Positions 1 through 8,527 of a stretch of 64,000 nucleotides of DNA are shown here, piece by piece (the stretch's first letter is position 1; each line of letters opens with the position of its first letter). The notes beneath the pieces were generated by a model that saw only the letters and a list, made by a program, of their open reading frames with translations, did no database searches and was not told where the DNA came from. The DNA is from Candidatus Methanosuratincola sp. (GTDB lineage Archaea; Thermoproteota; Methanomethylicia; Methanomethylicales; Methanomethylicaceae), in contig JACIVP010000006.1 of assembly GCA_014361455.1 (NCBI GenBank), forward strand, positions 1 through 64,000, written 5' to 3'. Made by a program: the position numbers and the translations under genes.

Positions 1-141
1 GTCGGAATCTATTGTGTAGCCCTCGGGGGCATTTATTAAATTCAGCCCGTTTGATCTTGGCAATCAAGACTTATCGGGTTGAATGCAAGGAAGGAAGACG
101 GATGTACCAGATAGATGAAGTGGATAAGAAGATCCTCGCGC
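1..141. repeat. Chimeric window head: copies of 3772-3808 (direct) and 1900-2007 (inverted)
   Basis: Bases 1-37 are identical to 3772-3808 in the same orientation. Bases 34-141 are identical to the reverse complement of 1900-2007. The two pieces share the 4-base overlap TATT at the join. The inverted piece includes the start codon and first codons of the Lrp-type gene at 1517-1939; the direct piece comes from inside the small membrane-protein gene at 3634-3966. The lysY/argC reading frame is cut at about base 141 by this block. Such short, perfect, inverted copies with microhomology are typical of amplification or assembly chimeras at a contig end, so I read this as an artefact rather than biology. 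Confidence 0.85.
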
Positions 142-559
142 CCTTTATCTCCTCCCTGTGGAGCTCGGGGAGACCGTAGACTGCAAGATCGAGGAGATCC
201 GGGTACGGATGTTCCCACCCATACCATTGGGGGTAGTCCTCCTTCTTGAGCCTGAAGTCCGCGCTGAGGTCGATCACCCTCAAGCCCGACTCGAGCAGCC
301 TTTTCGCCGCTGGTGCCGAGGATCCGTGCGGCAATGCCAGGAACACGATCTCGCACTCAGCGGCCACCTTCTCCAGGTCCGGCTCTACGAACTTGAGATC
401 TGTCTTCTTCCTCAGATGAGGATGCACCCTGAAAACGGGCTCACCTGCGTTCTCTCTCGAGGTTGCGATCTTCACCTCGACCTCCGGGTGGTCTATGAGC
501 AGCCTGAGCAGCTCTCCCCCTGTGTAACCAGAAGCGCCAACTATCCCTACAGTCTTCAT
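142..559 (-). CDS. lysY: N-acetyl-gamma-glutamyl-phosphate / LysW-aminoadipyl-6-phosphate reductase, C-terminus missing
   Basis: About 139 residues of an ArgC/LysY-family NADPH-dependent reductase, which reduces the acyl phosphate made in arginine synthesis or LysW-bound lysine synthesis. The N-terminal Rossmann motif GASGYTGGELLRLL (residues 8-21) is clear, as are the LALPHGSSA loop (74-82) and DLSADFRL (97-104). The family is about 350 residues and the catalytic Cys should lie just past the break, so more than half is absent. The frame runs into the chimeric head of the window, which is not part of the gene. Its ATG overlaps the end of lysX by 4 bases, so they are co-transcribed. LysY is preferred over ArgC because of lysX; a bifunctional LysY/ArgC is possible. 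Confidence 0.85.
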
Positions 560-1410
560 CTCTTTGCCTCCCTAAGCGCGTAATCCACAATCATGCCTGG
601 TATGTCGATACCTGTAGCCGGAACAGTGTTCTTAAACTCGACGGTGCTGTTCACCTCATGCACTACCAGCCTGCCATCGTCTTCCATCATGTCGACTCCG
701 AAGACGCCTCCCCCGACCGCAGCCGCGACCTTGAGCGCCAACTCTCTTATCTCCGGACTCACCGGGCAGTTCTCTACTTTCCCCCCTCGGGCGGTGTTCG
801 TCCTCCAGTCATCCGTGTTGTTCACCCTGTATATCGCGACCGGGACTTCCTCACCAATAACAAAGACCCTGATGTCTCTTGGAGGGCGCCTTACCATTTC
901 CTGGGCGTAATAGATCTGGTAGAGTGGGAACATCATCTCCCTGTGCTCCAGTGCCACGGTCGCCGCCGTCTTGTCCTTGAGCAGGGAGACCAGCCTACCC
1001 CAGCTACCCACGACCGGCTTCAGTATTGCAGGGTAGCCCAGCTCATCTAGTGCCTCGATGGTCGCCTCTGGGGTGAAAGCAAGATACGTCTTGGGCGTTG
1101 GTATGTCTGCCTTCTTGAAAGTGATTGTGTTCAGCACCTTGTTCCCGCAGAGCTCGGAGGTCTGATATCTGTTTATTACCCTGACGCCGTAACTCTCGAG
1201 GGCTGCCGTTGCGTGGAGTCCGCGGAAGTGGCTGACACACCTCTGCAGAACAACGTCTCCTAGCCAGCTTGGTCTCTCCTTGGAAGTAAGGTCGAAGTAG
1301 ACCTTCTCAGCGCTGATCAGGTCGAAGTCTACCCCTTTCTTCACACATGCGCCATGGAGTGCCTTCTCCTCCCAGCGCATATGGTCAAACATTATGTTGA
1401 GCTTTGTCAT
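556..1410 (-). CDS. lysX: LysW-aminoadipate (or glutamate) ligase, RimK/ATP-grasp family
   Basis: 284 residues, the usual LysX length. It ligates alpha-aminoadipate (or glutamate, in bifunctional archaeal versions) to the C-terminal Glu of the carrier protein LysW, the first protected step of lysine/ornithine synthesis. ATP-grasp features are visible: a central KPVVGSWGRLV segment (about 131-141), NTARGGKVENCP (about 206-217) and the Mg-binding EVNSTVEFKN near 252-261. The next gene downstream is the truncated lysY, overlapping by 4 bases. LysW itself is not in the window. A TATA-like box lies about 40 bases upstream and the neighbouring Lrp-family gene reads the same way, so lysine-responsive control is plausible. 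Confidence 0.9.
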   Translation of the reverse strand: MTKLNIMFDHMRWEEKALHGACVKKGVDFDLISAEKVYFDLTSKERPSWLGDVVLQRCVSHFRGLHATAALESYGVRVINRYQTSELCGNKVLNTITFKKADIPTPKTYLAFTPEATIEALDELGYPAILKPVVGSWGRLVSLLKDKTAATVALEHREMMFPLYQIYYAQEMVRRPPRDIRVFVIGEEVPVAIYRVNNTDDWRTNTARGGKVENCPVSPEIRELALKVAAAVGGGVFGVDMMEDDGRLVVHEVNSTVEFKNTVPATGIDIPGMIVDYALREAKR

Positions 1411-1448
1411 CTCTCGTAACCTCAGACGAGTAGATTCGAAAGGCGAAT

Positions 1449-1458
1449 CTATTTAAGC
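1449..1458 (-). promoter_or_regulatory. TATA-like box for lysX-lysY
   Basis: On the minus strand GCTTAAATAG sits about 40 bases before the lysX ATG, placing transcription start about 15 bases before the start codon. An interrupted mirror ATTCG...CGAAT overlaps the start region (about 1435-1449) and could be a regulator site; this part is inference. Confidence 0.5.
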
Positions 1459-1516
1459 ATTTCGATACTTAATTTCCGTGAATAAACTTCGTTTTTAGTA
1501 CTTAAAAATTCGAAAA

Positions 1517-1939
1517 TCAAACCCAAGAGCGGAGCACTATCATCGAGTTTGTCTTGGTGAGGCCCTCTATCTTCCTCACCTCGTCTATGTTTTTGTTGAT
1601 CTCCTGCATTGAAGATCCGGATATCAATGCGACTATGTCGACCTCCCCTGCTACCTCAAGTACAAGATCCACCCCATCTATCCTCTTTACCTGCTGGGCT
1701 ATGAGAGGATTCGGTCTTGAGGGCTGGACTGAGACCAGAATTATGGCCTTGACCTTCTCTCCGGTCTCGACCTCGATCGTGAACCTCTTTATCACGCCTT
1801 CTTGGTGGAGCCTTTCTACCCTCTTCCTAACGGCTGCCTCAGAGAGACCCACCTCCTCTGCAATCTTTGTGAATGCTAGCCTAGAGTTCTCCTTTAGGAG
1901 CGCGAGGATCTTCTTATCCACTTCATCTATCTGGTACAT
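1517..1939 (-). CDS. Lrp/AsnC-family regulator (LysM-like)
   Basis: 140 residues. The N-terminal winged helix (residues 4-52, with LSEAAVRKRVERLHQEGVI as recognition region) is followed by the RAM/ACT-type ligand domain (about 60-140) with the usual AGEVDIVALI strand-loop. Proteins of this build bind amino acids and DNA as octamers or dimers. The open frame reaches further upstream, but ATG at 1939 is preceded by a purine-rich GGAAGGAAG site and gives the normal family length, so I use it. Its place directly upstream of lysX on the same strand suggests control of lysine synthesis, as LysM does in Sulfolobus; this is inference. The first codons are duplicated in the chimeric block at the window start. 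Confidence 0.88.
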   Translation of the reverse strand: MYQIDEVDKKILALLKENSRLAFTKIAEEVGLSEAAVRKRVERLHQEGVIKRFTIEVETGEKVKAIILVSVQPSRPNPLIAQQVKRIDGVDLVLEVAGEVDIVALISGSSMQEINKNIDEVRKIEGLTKTNSMIVLRSWV

Positions 1940-2126
1940 CCGTCTTCCTTCCTTGCATTCAACCCGATAAGTCTTGATTGCCAAGATCAAACGGGCTGAA
2001 TTTAATATGTACACCACCTGATATGTCTTTTTTGATGTCTGCCCCTGATTAGGGTTTTGCATAGATGGCAAAAAACAAATATGTTTGAGCTGAGATTCAT
2101 CGAGTGAGCTGCCTTTTGTTTTGGAG

Positions 2127-3614
2127 ATGGATCTTTTGGAGTATCCTAACGCGAGCGGCACCGCCGCACACACCTGGAGTCGAACCTCAACAATCGAGAT
2201 ACAGATTGATCCAGCACAGATCGAACCGGTGGCCAACCATGTGATGAGCGTCCTCGAGCGGAACCCTTACCTGAGCCAGCTGACAAAATCGCCGGAACCG
2301 GGCGGCGTTCTGCTCCAGTATAGGCTCATCGCGACCGATGGCAGCATACTTGATGTGGCGGTCAGGTTAACCCCTGAGAGGATCTACATATTCTATGCCC
2401 CTTACCCCATAAACTCAGTGAGCGAGAATGACCTCTTGGGTCTGGACATGGAGTTCGAGACAATTGTGCGCACCTACTTCCAAGAACAAAGCAGCTCTTC
2501 GCTCTATCTGGTCTTTTCTCCGAAGATGAACATAGTCCCAGGCGCAAAGGAAAAGGGGATCAAGAAACTTCTTGCCTCGGTCGTCTTTGGGAATATGCTC
2601 TACCTCTTCATTATAATCCTCTTTTTTGGCATGGTGCTCTACCAGTTCTTCTTGGAGTACACCCCCTTGCTACTTGTCGCGATGCAGTTTATAATCGTCT
2701 TCTTCGCAAATAGCCTTATTGCTGCCAGGGGAGAATTCGAGATCACCCCTAAGAACCACTCGATCCATATCGCCGAGCTGCGCATGAAGCGGAGCGAGTT
2801 CGACCAGGTTATGAAGATCTGCATGCCAAGGATCTCCGAGATAAAGAAGAAGATCTATGATTCTACACTGGCAGTTGGAATGCCGCTCGACGAGAAGAGC
2901 GTGGTCAGCGCGCTTAATGAACATGGCGCAGTCTGCACCCCCCAATCAGTCAGGATAAAGGTCGTAAACATATACAACATAATCAGCGATCTCTCGCACC
3001 GCTTTGGCTTCAAGGAGCCCCGCACCATGCTGCTAAATGTGCTCCCTCCAAATGCTGCTGCTACAGGCGTCTCGCCCAAGCGTGCCACTGTACTCATAAC
3101 GACTGGGTTGATAGCTACCATGGAGGAGCCAGAGATAAAGGCAGTTTTGGCACACGAGTTTAGCCACATTAAGGCAAGGGATCCGCTGATCTTGCTCGCC
3201 TTGGCAACCACCGAATACCTAGTCAGGGTCTACCTGTTGTGGCCCTTTCTCCTCCAGTTCGGTCTGATAATCGACTTGGCGTACCTCTTTCTTTCCTTCA
3301 CGCTCCTATTCTTCGTCGCGAAGTTCCTTGAGGCCAGGGCTGATCTCGATGCTGCGGTTTCCATTGGCAACCCCCGGCTTCTTGCCTCCTCGCTGAGGAA
3401 GCTCGGTCTCTGGAAGTATCAGTCCAGGGTCTTCGAGATAGTGAACGTCGGGGAGTGGCTCAAGTGGGATCCACATCCGCCCTTGTACTATCGGATAAAG
3501 ACCTTGGAGTCTCTCGACCTTTCAAAGGTGCGGCACACCTTCATCGCGGCAATAAAGGGGTGCCTTAGGGGATTCATAAACTCGTTGAGGGGCAAATATC
3601 CGGAACCAGGATGA
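2127..3614 (+). CDS. Membrane-bound M48-family zinc metalloprotease
   Basis: 495 residues from ATG 2127 (an in-frame TTG lies at 2121). The catalytic motif HEFSH begins near residue 343, and the third zinc ligand is the first Glu of EARADLDAA about 60 residues later, the pattern of HtpX/Ste24 peptidases. Membrane segments surround it: two hydrophobic helices near 150-195 and a pair near 360-400. The N-terminal about 140 residues are soluble and not recognised. The family degrades misfolded or damaged membrane proteins, with the active site facing the cytoplasm. A TATA-like AACAAATATG lies about 50 bases upstream. It is monocistronic, facing the gene at 3634-3966. Confidence 0.85.
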   Translation: MDLLEYPNASGTAAHTWSRTSTIEIQIDPAQIEPVANHVMSVLERNPYLSQLTKSPEPGGVLLQYRLIATDGSILDVAVRLTPERIYIFYAPYPINSVSENDLLGLDMEFETIVRTYFQEQSSSSLYLVFSPKMNIVPGAKEKGIKKLLASVVFGNMLYLFIIILFFGMVLYQFFLEYTPLLLVAMQFIIVFFANSLIAARGEFEITPKNHSIHIAELRMKRSEFDQVMKICMPRISEIKKKIYDSTLAVGMPLDEKSVVSALNEHGAVCTPQSVRIKVVNIYNIISDLSHRFGFKEPRTMLLNVLPPNAAATGVSPKRATVLITTGLIATMEEPEIKAVLAHEFSHIKARDPLILLALATTEYLVRVYLLWPFLLQFGLIIDLAYLFLSFTLLFFVAKFLEARADLDAAVSIGNPRLLASSLRKLGLWKYQSRVFEIVNVGEWLKWDPHPPLYYRIKTLESLDLSKVRHTFIAAIKGCLRGFINSLRGKYPEPG

Positions 3615-3633
3615 GTGCATCCAAACAATTTGC

Positions 3634-3966
3634 CTATTGCCTAAATAGACTGAGTCTCTTCCGCAGAGAGAAGTATGCAGAGGTAGAGACAATCAGGCCT
3701 ACGAATATGATCAAGATCGGACCAAGGAACGGGGCAGCAGGCGAGTCTGGGATTGCCTTTGATATTCTGCTGTCGGAATCTATTGTGTAGCCCTCGGGGG
3801 CATTTATTCCGTCTTCGGTTTTTGTCTGTTCTTTTAGATCTAATACGCCGTGGCTTGTTTGAACCTCTCTCCCCGCCATACCAAGCGCAAAGAGTGGCAT
3901 GTATATGGCAGAGACTCCAAGCAGGATCGCAATAACCACTGTTGACGCTGTCCTCAATCCAAACAC
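3634..3966 (-). CDS. Small membrane protein with two transmembrane helices, unknown function
   Basis: 110 residues. One hydrophobic helix at 9-30 and another at 79-98 flank a polar 50-residue middle that would face one side of the membrane; the C-terminus is basic (RKRLSLFRQ). I do not recognise a family. The upstream neighbour on the same strand is the membrane-anchored winged-helix protein at 4025-4465, about 60 bases away, so the two could be co-expressed. Bases 3772-3808 within it recur at window position 1 as part of the chimeric head. Confidence 0.65.
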   Translation of the reverse strand: MFGLRTASTVVIAILLGVSAIYMPLFALGMAGREVQTSHGVLDLKEQTKTEDGINAPEGYTIDSDSRISKAIPDSPAAPFLGPILIIFVGLIVSTSAYFSLRKRLSLFRQ

Positions 3967-4024
3967 TGTTATTAGACTTCCCCCTCAGCAATTTAATTCT
4001 ATTTTTTAGAACACCGAAATGTCT

Positions 4025-4465
4025 CTAGAACGGTCTCCTCCTCATGACCCTCAGCGTCTCCACCCAGAAGATTGCGCAGGCAGTCACTCCGAAGATCAGT
4101 GCGACAACGGTCTGCGGATCTGGCCTCAGAGGGTAGACTGCCAGGAATGTTATGAGCATAGTTGTGAACAGGATCGCGTAGAAGAAGAACCTCGGGAGCA
4201 TCATCCCGAACATCCTTACAAAGTCCGAGACTACCTCTGCATCTATGTTCTTCTTGGGGACGTAAGAGCCATCATCTGTCTTTTCCACTAGCCCCAGGTT
4301 CAGCAGCTTCTCTATGTGGTAGGCTGCCACACTGGGGCTGCTCAGTCCAAGCTCCCTCGTGATGTCCCTCGGTCCCACGCCCTTCTCTCCATGCTTCAGA
4401 AGCACCCAGTAGACCCGCAGAGTTGTCCCCTTGAGTTCGGACCTGGCATTCTTCCGGTCATCCAT
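4025..4465 (-). CDS. Winged-helix protein with C-terminal membrane anchor
   Basis: 146 residues. The N-terminal half is an ArsR/MarR-like winged helix: LRVYWVLLKHGEKGVGPRDI (16-35), recognition helix SSPSVAAYHIEKLLNLGLVEK (about 42-62) and a beta-wing. The C-terminal half has two hydrophobic helices (about 93-113 and 119-138) and a basic tail. Membrane-tethered wHTH proteins of this layout occur widely in archaea, often as one-component sensors; the signal here is unknown. The gene is transcribed toward the small membrane protein at 3634-3966. Confidence 0.75.
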   Translation of the reverse strand: MDDRKNARSELKGTTLRVYWVLLKHGEKGVGPRDITRELGLSSPSVAAYHIEKLLNLGLVEKTDDGSYVPKKNIDAEVVSDFVRMFGMMLPRFFFYAILFTTMLITFLAVYPLRPDPQTVVALIFGVTACAIFWVETLRVMRRRPF

Positions 4466-4642
4466 GTCTGAAGATTAGAAAGCCAATTTAATATGGGTTA
4501 TGCGGGCGCGATTTTACATCGATCATGCAAAAAATTGCACAGTGAAAATTAATATCAATTATTATTGATATCGGAAAAATTTTAACCTTATCGGCAGAAA
4601 GCCCCATCCTTCGTTCAGTCTTGGGATATGGGAAAGCCGAAA
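4466..4642 (+). repeat. IS605-like left end at a TTTAAC site (copy 1), plus upstream AT-rich spacer
   Basis: From 4580 the sequence reads TTTAAC, then CTTATCGGCAGAAAG and an imperfect CCCCAT...ATGGG hairpin ending in AAAGCCGAA. The same arrangement occurs at 31783-31834, and in a shorter form on the minus strand at 17742-17781. TTTAA/TTTAAC is a known insertion target for IS605-type elements and the hairpin is where their Y1 transposase would bind. It directly precedes the tnpB pseudogene. The spacer 4466-4579 is AT-rich with direct ATTGATAT-like repeats and holds no gene. Confidence 0.6.
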
Positions 4643-5425
4643 AGTATTATAAAATATTCAGGTATGATTATGAGTACGGGTCAAGTCAGCCTTGGCGTGC
4701 TGAAGGGGAATGGTCGGAAAGAAAGACAGGCAGGCTCCGGTTCAGGGGCAAATGGTAAGTCGCTGAATTTTAATCAGTCAGGCTTCAGGCTTGATGCGGA
4801 AGGAAAGAAAGAAACTGCACTTTTAAAAGTCGGATCCGCCAGCATAAAACTGCACCGTGCAATCAAGGGAAAGATCAAGGGCGTGCTTGTGAAGCGGGAA
4901 CCGCCTGGCAAGTGGTTTGCCATCTTTTCAGGTTAAAGTCGAAGATTCCAAATGCGATCGTCAGGCTGGAACTGGAAGGGCTGTAGGCTTGGATGTTGGT
5001 TTGATACTTCCCTATCTGACAGCAGTGGAAGGCAGATTGAGAACCCCAAATTCTGCGAGAAGTCTCTCGCAAGCCTAAAAAATGCGGAGTCTTGTCAAGG
5101 AAGAAGGAAAAAAAGAAAGGCTCTAAGAACACTTAAGGCAAGGGCGAAGCCTGCACGGGTCTGCTTACGAGCGATTAGTGAGCCGGCGGGATGATTTTCT
5201 GCAGAAGCTTTCAAGGTTCTACGTCAACAGATACGGTGCAATCGTCGTCGAGGACTTACTCCAAGGGCATGGCTAGAACATGGTCTAGCCCAGGAGGTAC
5301 TGGCACCCCTTGGGGCAAGTTTCTTCAGATGCTCTCCTAAAGCTGAGAACGCTGGTAGGACTTGTGAGGGTGGCCCGAGAGGTACGAGTAGAAAGCATAA
5401 CCATGGCGATCTGAAAATGGAGGTT
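4643..5425 (+). pseudogene. Decayed tnpB (IS200/IS605-type OrfB), multiple frameshifts
   Basis: Pieces of TnpB can be read in successive frames. These include SLNFNQSGFRLDAEGKK (from about 4752), KVGSASIKLHRAIKGKIKG, GKWFAIF, then after a frameshift AVGLDVGLI, IENPKFCEKSL, and finally RDDFLQKLSRFYVNRYGAIV leading to VEDL at 5184-5256. A piece resembling the pre-zinc-finger KAENAGR and GTSR block follows near 5340-5395. AVGLDVGL and VVEDL are the two RuvC-type blocks of TnpB. The N-terminus is gone, there are at least three frame breaks and the C-terminal zinc finger is not clear, so the gene is dead. TnpB is an RNA-guided nuclease in active elements. Confidence 0.8.
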
Positions 5426-5752
5426 ATATTTGGCGTCAGGATCATAGCGATCTGCTCCCTCTATATCGTAGCTGTGTGCCTGCTCTTGAGATGTTCGAAG
5501 GTGGGTGGGGATGAGTACTCTAATTACCTTACCCCTTGACGGCTCATGCCGTCTCTGTTAGCACCTATATCTAGAGCTTTTCGTAACAGGTGTAATTGTG
5601 GGCACTGTGTTGATCTGCTTGGTTGCTTTGGAGTGGGTAAGCTCTCCTAGTACAATAGTCCTGCCTGCAGCAAACGTCCTGCATTTTCTGGACGGCTTTC
5701 CTTACTGTGATCCAATACCAAAATAAGCAACTTAGATTAGATCAGTTTGGGT
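5426..5752. other. Intergenic stretch, probably eroded end of the tnpB element
   Basis: No convincing reading frame. The first part may be remnants of the tnpB 3' end. No left-end-like CGGCAG motif or hairpin was seen. The DUF763 gene starts right after it, with an AAAATAAGCAAC box about 30 bases ahead of its ATG as a weak TATA candidate. Confidence 0.4.
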
Positions 5753-6865
5753 ATGTCTAGAACAGGGACCGCTCAACTCCCACTCCACTGCGGCTTGGCG
5801 CCGCCTTGGCTAGTGAAGAGGATGAAATCCCTCGCGTATGGCATATCGCTGATTATCGTAGACGAGTTCGGTAGGGATGAATTGCTTAGGAAGCTATCCG
5901 ATCCCTTCTGGTTCCAGTCGTTGGGATGCGTCCTTGGCTTCGACTGGCATTCGTCGGGGGTCACCACGGTTACCACCGCAGCCCTCAAAGCTGCAGTCGA
6001 TCCTGAAGAGACCGGTATAGCGATCTGCGGTGGGAAAGGCAGGCATTCAAGGGAGACCATCGGGGAGATAAGCCTGCTGGGAGACCGTCTCGGGCTATCG
6101 ACTGCCAAGATTGAGGGTCTGCAGTATGCGAGCAGGATGGCGGCAAAGATCGATAACGCCGCCATACAGGCCGGTTACTCTCTCTACCACCACTGCTTCA
6201 TCTTCACCGAGGACGGGAAATGGTCCGTCGTCCAGCAGGGTCTCAATGCCGAAAGGAAAACGGCGCGGCGCTTCCACTGGGCATCGGAATCTGTTGCAAG
6301 TTTTGTTGTTGAGCCGCACAAGGCGATTGTTGGGGTCGATGAGGGAACAGTACTGAACATGACTGCCAGAGAGTCAGAAGGATGCAGGAGGGCATCGGTG
6401 GATCTTGTTAAAGATCGGCCCGAAAGGCTGAAGGGGAGCATCGCTGTGATGAAAGACCCACGACAGCAGACGCTTGGAGAGTGGACGGGGGTGCGGGTGC
6501 TCGTGATGCCTTGGAACATAAACTGGAAGGCGCTTGAGCGTGCTTACAACACCCAGCCTAGGGATTATGAGGCGCTACTAGGACTCGAAGGGATCGGACC
6601 ATCCACAGTGAAGGGGCTGGCACTTCTCTCTGAGCTAATCTATGGAGAAGCCCCGAGCTGGAGAGATCCTGTGAAATACTCCTTTGCCTTCGGGGGCAAG
6701 GACGGAGTCCCGTTCCCGGTCAGGCGCAAGGAGATGGATGAAGCCATAGAGATTCTCCGGCTGGCAATTGAGTCATCGAAGCTAGGAGACCATGATCGGC
6801 AGGGCGCGCTTAGGCGCCTCTCAGAGTTTGAAATGAAATGGGTGCACCCCGATCCAAGCCCTTGA
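5753..6865 (+). CDS. DUF763 domain protein
   Basis: 370 residues from ATG 5753 (a TTG lies six bases earlier). It opens with the family signature MSRTGTAQLPLHCGLAPPWL and continues with DPFWFQSLGCVLGFDWHSSG, GGKGRHSRET (about 92-101) and a helix-hairpin-helix-like LLGLEGIGPSTVKGLALLSE (about 279-298). DUF763 proteins are found in many thermophilic archaea and some bacteria. The HhH-like segment suggests nucleic-acid binding, but I know of no established function. It stands alone between the tnpB relic and the ligase operon. Confidence 0.88.
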   Translation: MSRTGTAQLPLHCGLAPPWLVKRMKSLAYGISLIIVDEFGRDELLRKLSDPFWFQSLGCVLGFDWHSSGVTTVTTAALKAAVDPEETGIAICGGKGRHSRETIGEISLLGDRLGLSTAKIEGLQYASRMAAKIDNAAIQAGYSLYHHCFIFTEDGKWSVVQQGLNAERKTARRFHWASESVASFVVEPHKAIVGVDEGTVLNMTARESEGCRRASVDLVKDRPERLKGSIAVMKDPRQQTLGEWTGVRVLVMPWNINWKALERAYNTQPRDYEALLGLEGIGPSTVKGLALLSELIYGEAPSWRDPVKYSFAFGGKDGVPFPVRRKEMDEAIEILRLAIESSKLGDHDRQGALRRLSEFEMKWVHPDPSP

Positions 6866-7119
6866 TTTTTCGCCTCTAGATTATTGGAACTTGAACCGGG
6901 TATAAATAACGCTTAAATATAGCTTTGCGAATTTTCCCTTACGTCTGGAGGGAGAAAGGATGCTCGACTTCTGGAGGGCTTGCGTTTATTGAGGCTTTGC
7001 TAGCGCATCCCGTAGCTGCCAGACATTCTTCGCTCTCGGAGGTAATGTGCAGATGAGAATGGGAAGAAGGGATAGCCTTTACATCTTCTGATGGTTTTTT
7101 CCAGCCAGAAATTGAGCTG

Positions 7120-8370
7120 ATGGAAAGGGAATCGATCGAGAAGATACAGAAAAAGAAACTGAAGGCTGCTGTAAAAAGGGCTGAAAAGATTCCATTTCTG
7201 AGGGAAAGGATAAGGGAAAGGCGCATAGGCGAAATCTCCGAGCTCAGCGACTTGGCGAAGCTGCCTTTCACTACAAAGAAGGATCTTATAGGTACATTTC
7301 CGTATGGTGCCCTTGCAGTGCCGCTCAACCGGGTGGTCAGGATACACACTTCTTCAGGCAGCACCAACAAGCCTGTCGCCACATTCTACACGAGAAAGGA
7401 TCTGGACATCTGGTCGGAGCTGATGGCTAGGGGACTTGCATGCGTTGGTGCGCGATGCGGGGATGTCTTCCAGAACACTACATCCCAGGGTTTCTTCACT
7501 GGAGGCCTAGGGCTGATCCAAGGGGCCGAGAAGCTGGGGCTGACCGTAGTTCCGCTGGGATCTGCCAACGCTGAGAAGCAGCTGGAGGTCATGGCTGACT
7601 TCGGCGTCACTGTCTTCCACGCGATACCATCCTTCGCCCTCAGGATGATCGAGATGCTAGATGTGTCCAATGGCCTCAGAGCCTCCCTGAAGATCCGAAT
7701 CGGAGTCCTAGGAGCAGAGCCTTGGACAAAGGAGATGCGCAGGAAGATCGAGGAGGGGCTCGGCATAGGCGCCTTTAACAACTACGGGCTCGCAGAGGTC
7801 GGAGGGCCAGGGGTCGCGATTGAGTGCCCTTGCAGGTCGGGACTGCACGTCTGGGAAGACCGCTTCCTGTTCGAGGTCGTAGACCCGAGCACAGGGGAGC
7901 CGCTCGAAGAAGAGGAGGAGGGAGAACTTGTGATAACCCCGCTGGACAGAGAGGCCATGCCTATCCTCAGGTACAGGACTGGCGACCTCACCCGCATAAT
8001 TGACGGAAAGTGCGAATGCGGGAGGACGCACCGGAGGGTGGAGTGGATGCGCGGGAGGATAGATGACATGGTGAAGATCAGGGGCATAGGCGTCTATCCT
8101 TCAACGATCGAGAAGATCATTGCCTCCCATTCGGAGTCAAACGGCAACTTCCAGATTGTGCTGACCGGTGTCGACGAGATCACGATAAAAATGGAGGTGA
8201 ACGGCACAACCTTTTCGGATCAGTCTGCCGTAAACCGGCTGAAGGCATCGGTTTTCGATGAGATAAAGGATGCAACCCTGCTTAGGACGAATGTCGAGAT
8301 ATGCCAACCCGGGACCATCCCGAGAAGCGACGGCAAGACGAAGAGGGTACTCGACCTTAGGAGGATCTGA
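7120..8370 (+). CDS. Phenylacetate-CoA ligase-type AMP-forming acyl-CoA ligase
   Basis: 416 residues, close to PaaK length. The ATP-binding loop SSGSTNKP is at 78-85, the adenylate motif YGLAEVGGPG at about 223-232 and YRTGDLTRI at about 288-296, followed by the C-terminal domain with a PRSDGKTKRV segment. A CPC/CEC cysteine pair flanks the lid, as in PaaK proteins. The enzyme activates an organic acid, often an aryl acid, with ATP and CoA. The following tiny membrane protein starts one base after its stop and then a Na+/solute symporter, so uptake and activation of the same acid is likely. The substrate is not known. Confidence 0.85.
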   Translation: MERESIEKIQKKKLKAAVKRAEKIPFLRERIRERRIGEISELSDLAKLPFTTKKDLIGTFPYGALAVPLNRVVRIHTSSGSTNKPVATFYTRKDLDIWSELMARGLACVGARCGDVFQNTTSQGFFTGGLGLIQGAEKLGLTVVPLGSANAEKQLEVMADFGVTVFHAIPSFALRMIEMLDVSNGLRASLKIRIGVLGAEPWTKEMRRKIEEGLGIGAFNNYGLAEVGGPGVAIECPCRSGLHVWEDRFLFEVVDPSTGEPLEEEEEGELVITPLDREAMPILRYRTGDLTRIIDGKCECGRTHRRVEWMRGRIDDMVKIRGIGVYPSTIEKIIASHSESNGNFQIVLTGVDEITIKMEVNGTTFSDQSAVNRLKASVFDEIKDATLLRTNVEICQPGTIPRSDGKTKRVLDLRRI

Positions 8371-8371
8371 A

Positions 8372-8527
8372 ATGCTACAGATCCTAGGGCTTATTGCTCA
8401 GACTTCCAACCTCAGCCCGATCGGGATTGACTGGTGGATCATTCTCGGTGGGTGGGTTCCCGGATTCCTTGGACTTGCCTTGGCGTTCGTGATTTGGGCA
8501 AGATCAAGGAGGAGCGACGATGAGTGA
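8372..8527 (+). CDS. 51-residue single-helix membrane protein, likely symporter small partner
   Basis: Starts at ATG 8372, one base after the ligase stop, and overlaps the symporter start by 8 bases, so all three are translationally coupled. It has one hydrophobic helix (about 22-43, containing WWIILGGWVPGFLGLALAFV) and a charged C-terminus RSRRSDDE. Short proteins with this placement accompany several SSS symporters (for example DUF997/YhdT beside PanF). I infer that it is a small subunit or chaperone of the transporter. Confidence 0.75.
   Translation: MLQILGLIAQTSNLSPIGIDWWIILGGWVPGFLGLALAFVIWARSRRSDDE

Noticed and set aside
71-141. Open frame continuing lysY into the first 141 bases
   Set aside because: These codons are the reverse strand of the Lrp gene start copied into the chimeric head, not part of LysY.
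1940-2236. N-terminal extension of the Lrp gene at 1517
   Set aside because: The extension is not Lrp-like; ATG 1939 has a ribosome-binding site and gives the family length of 140 residues.
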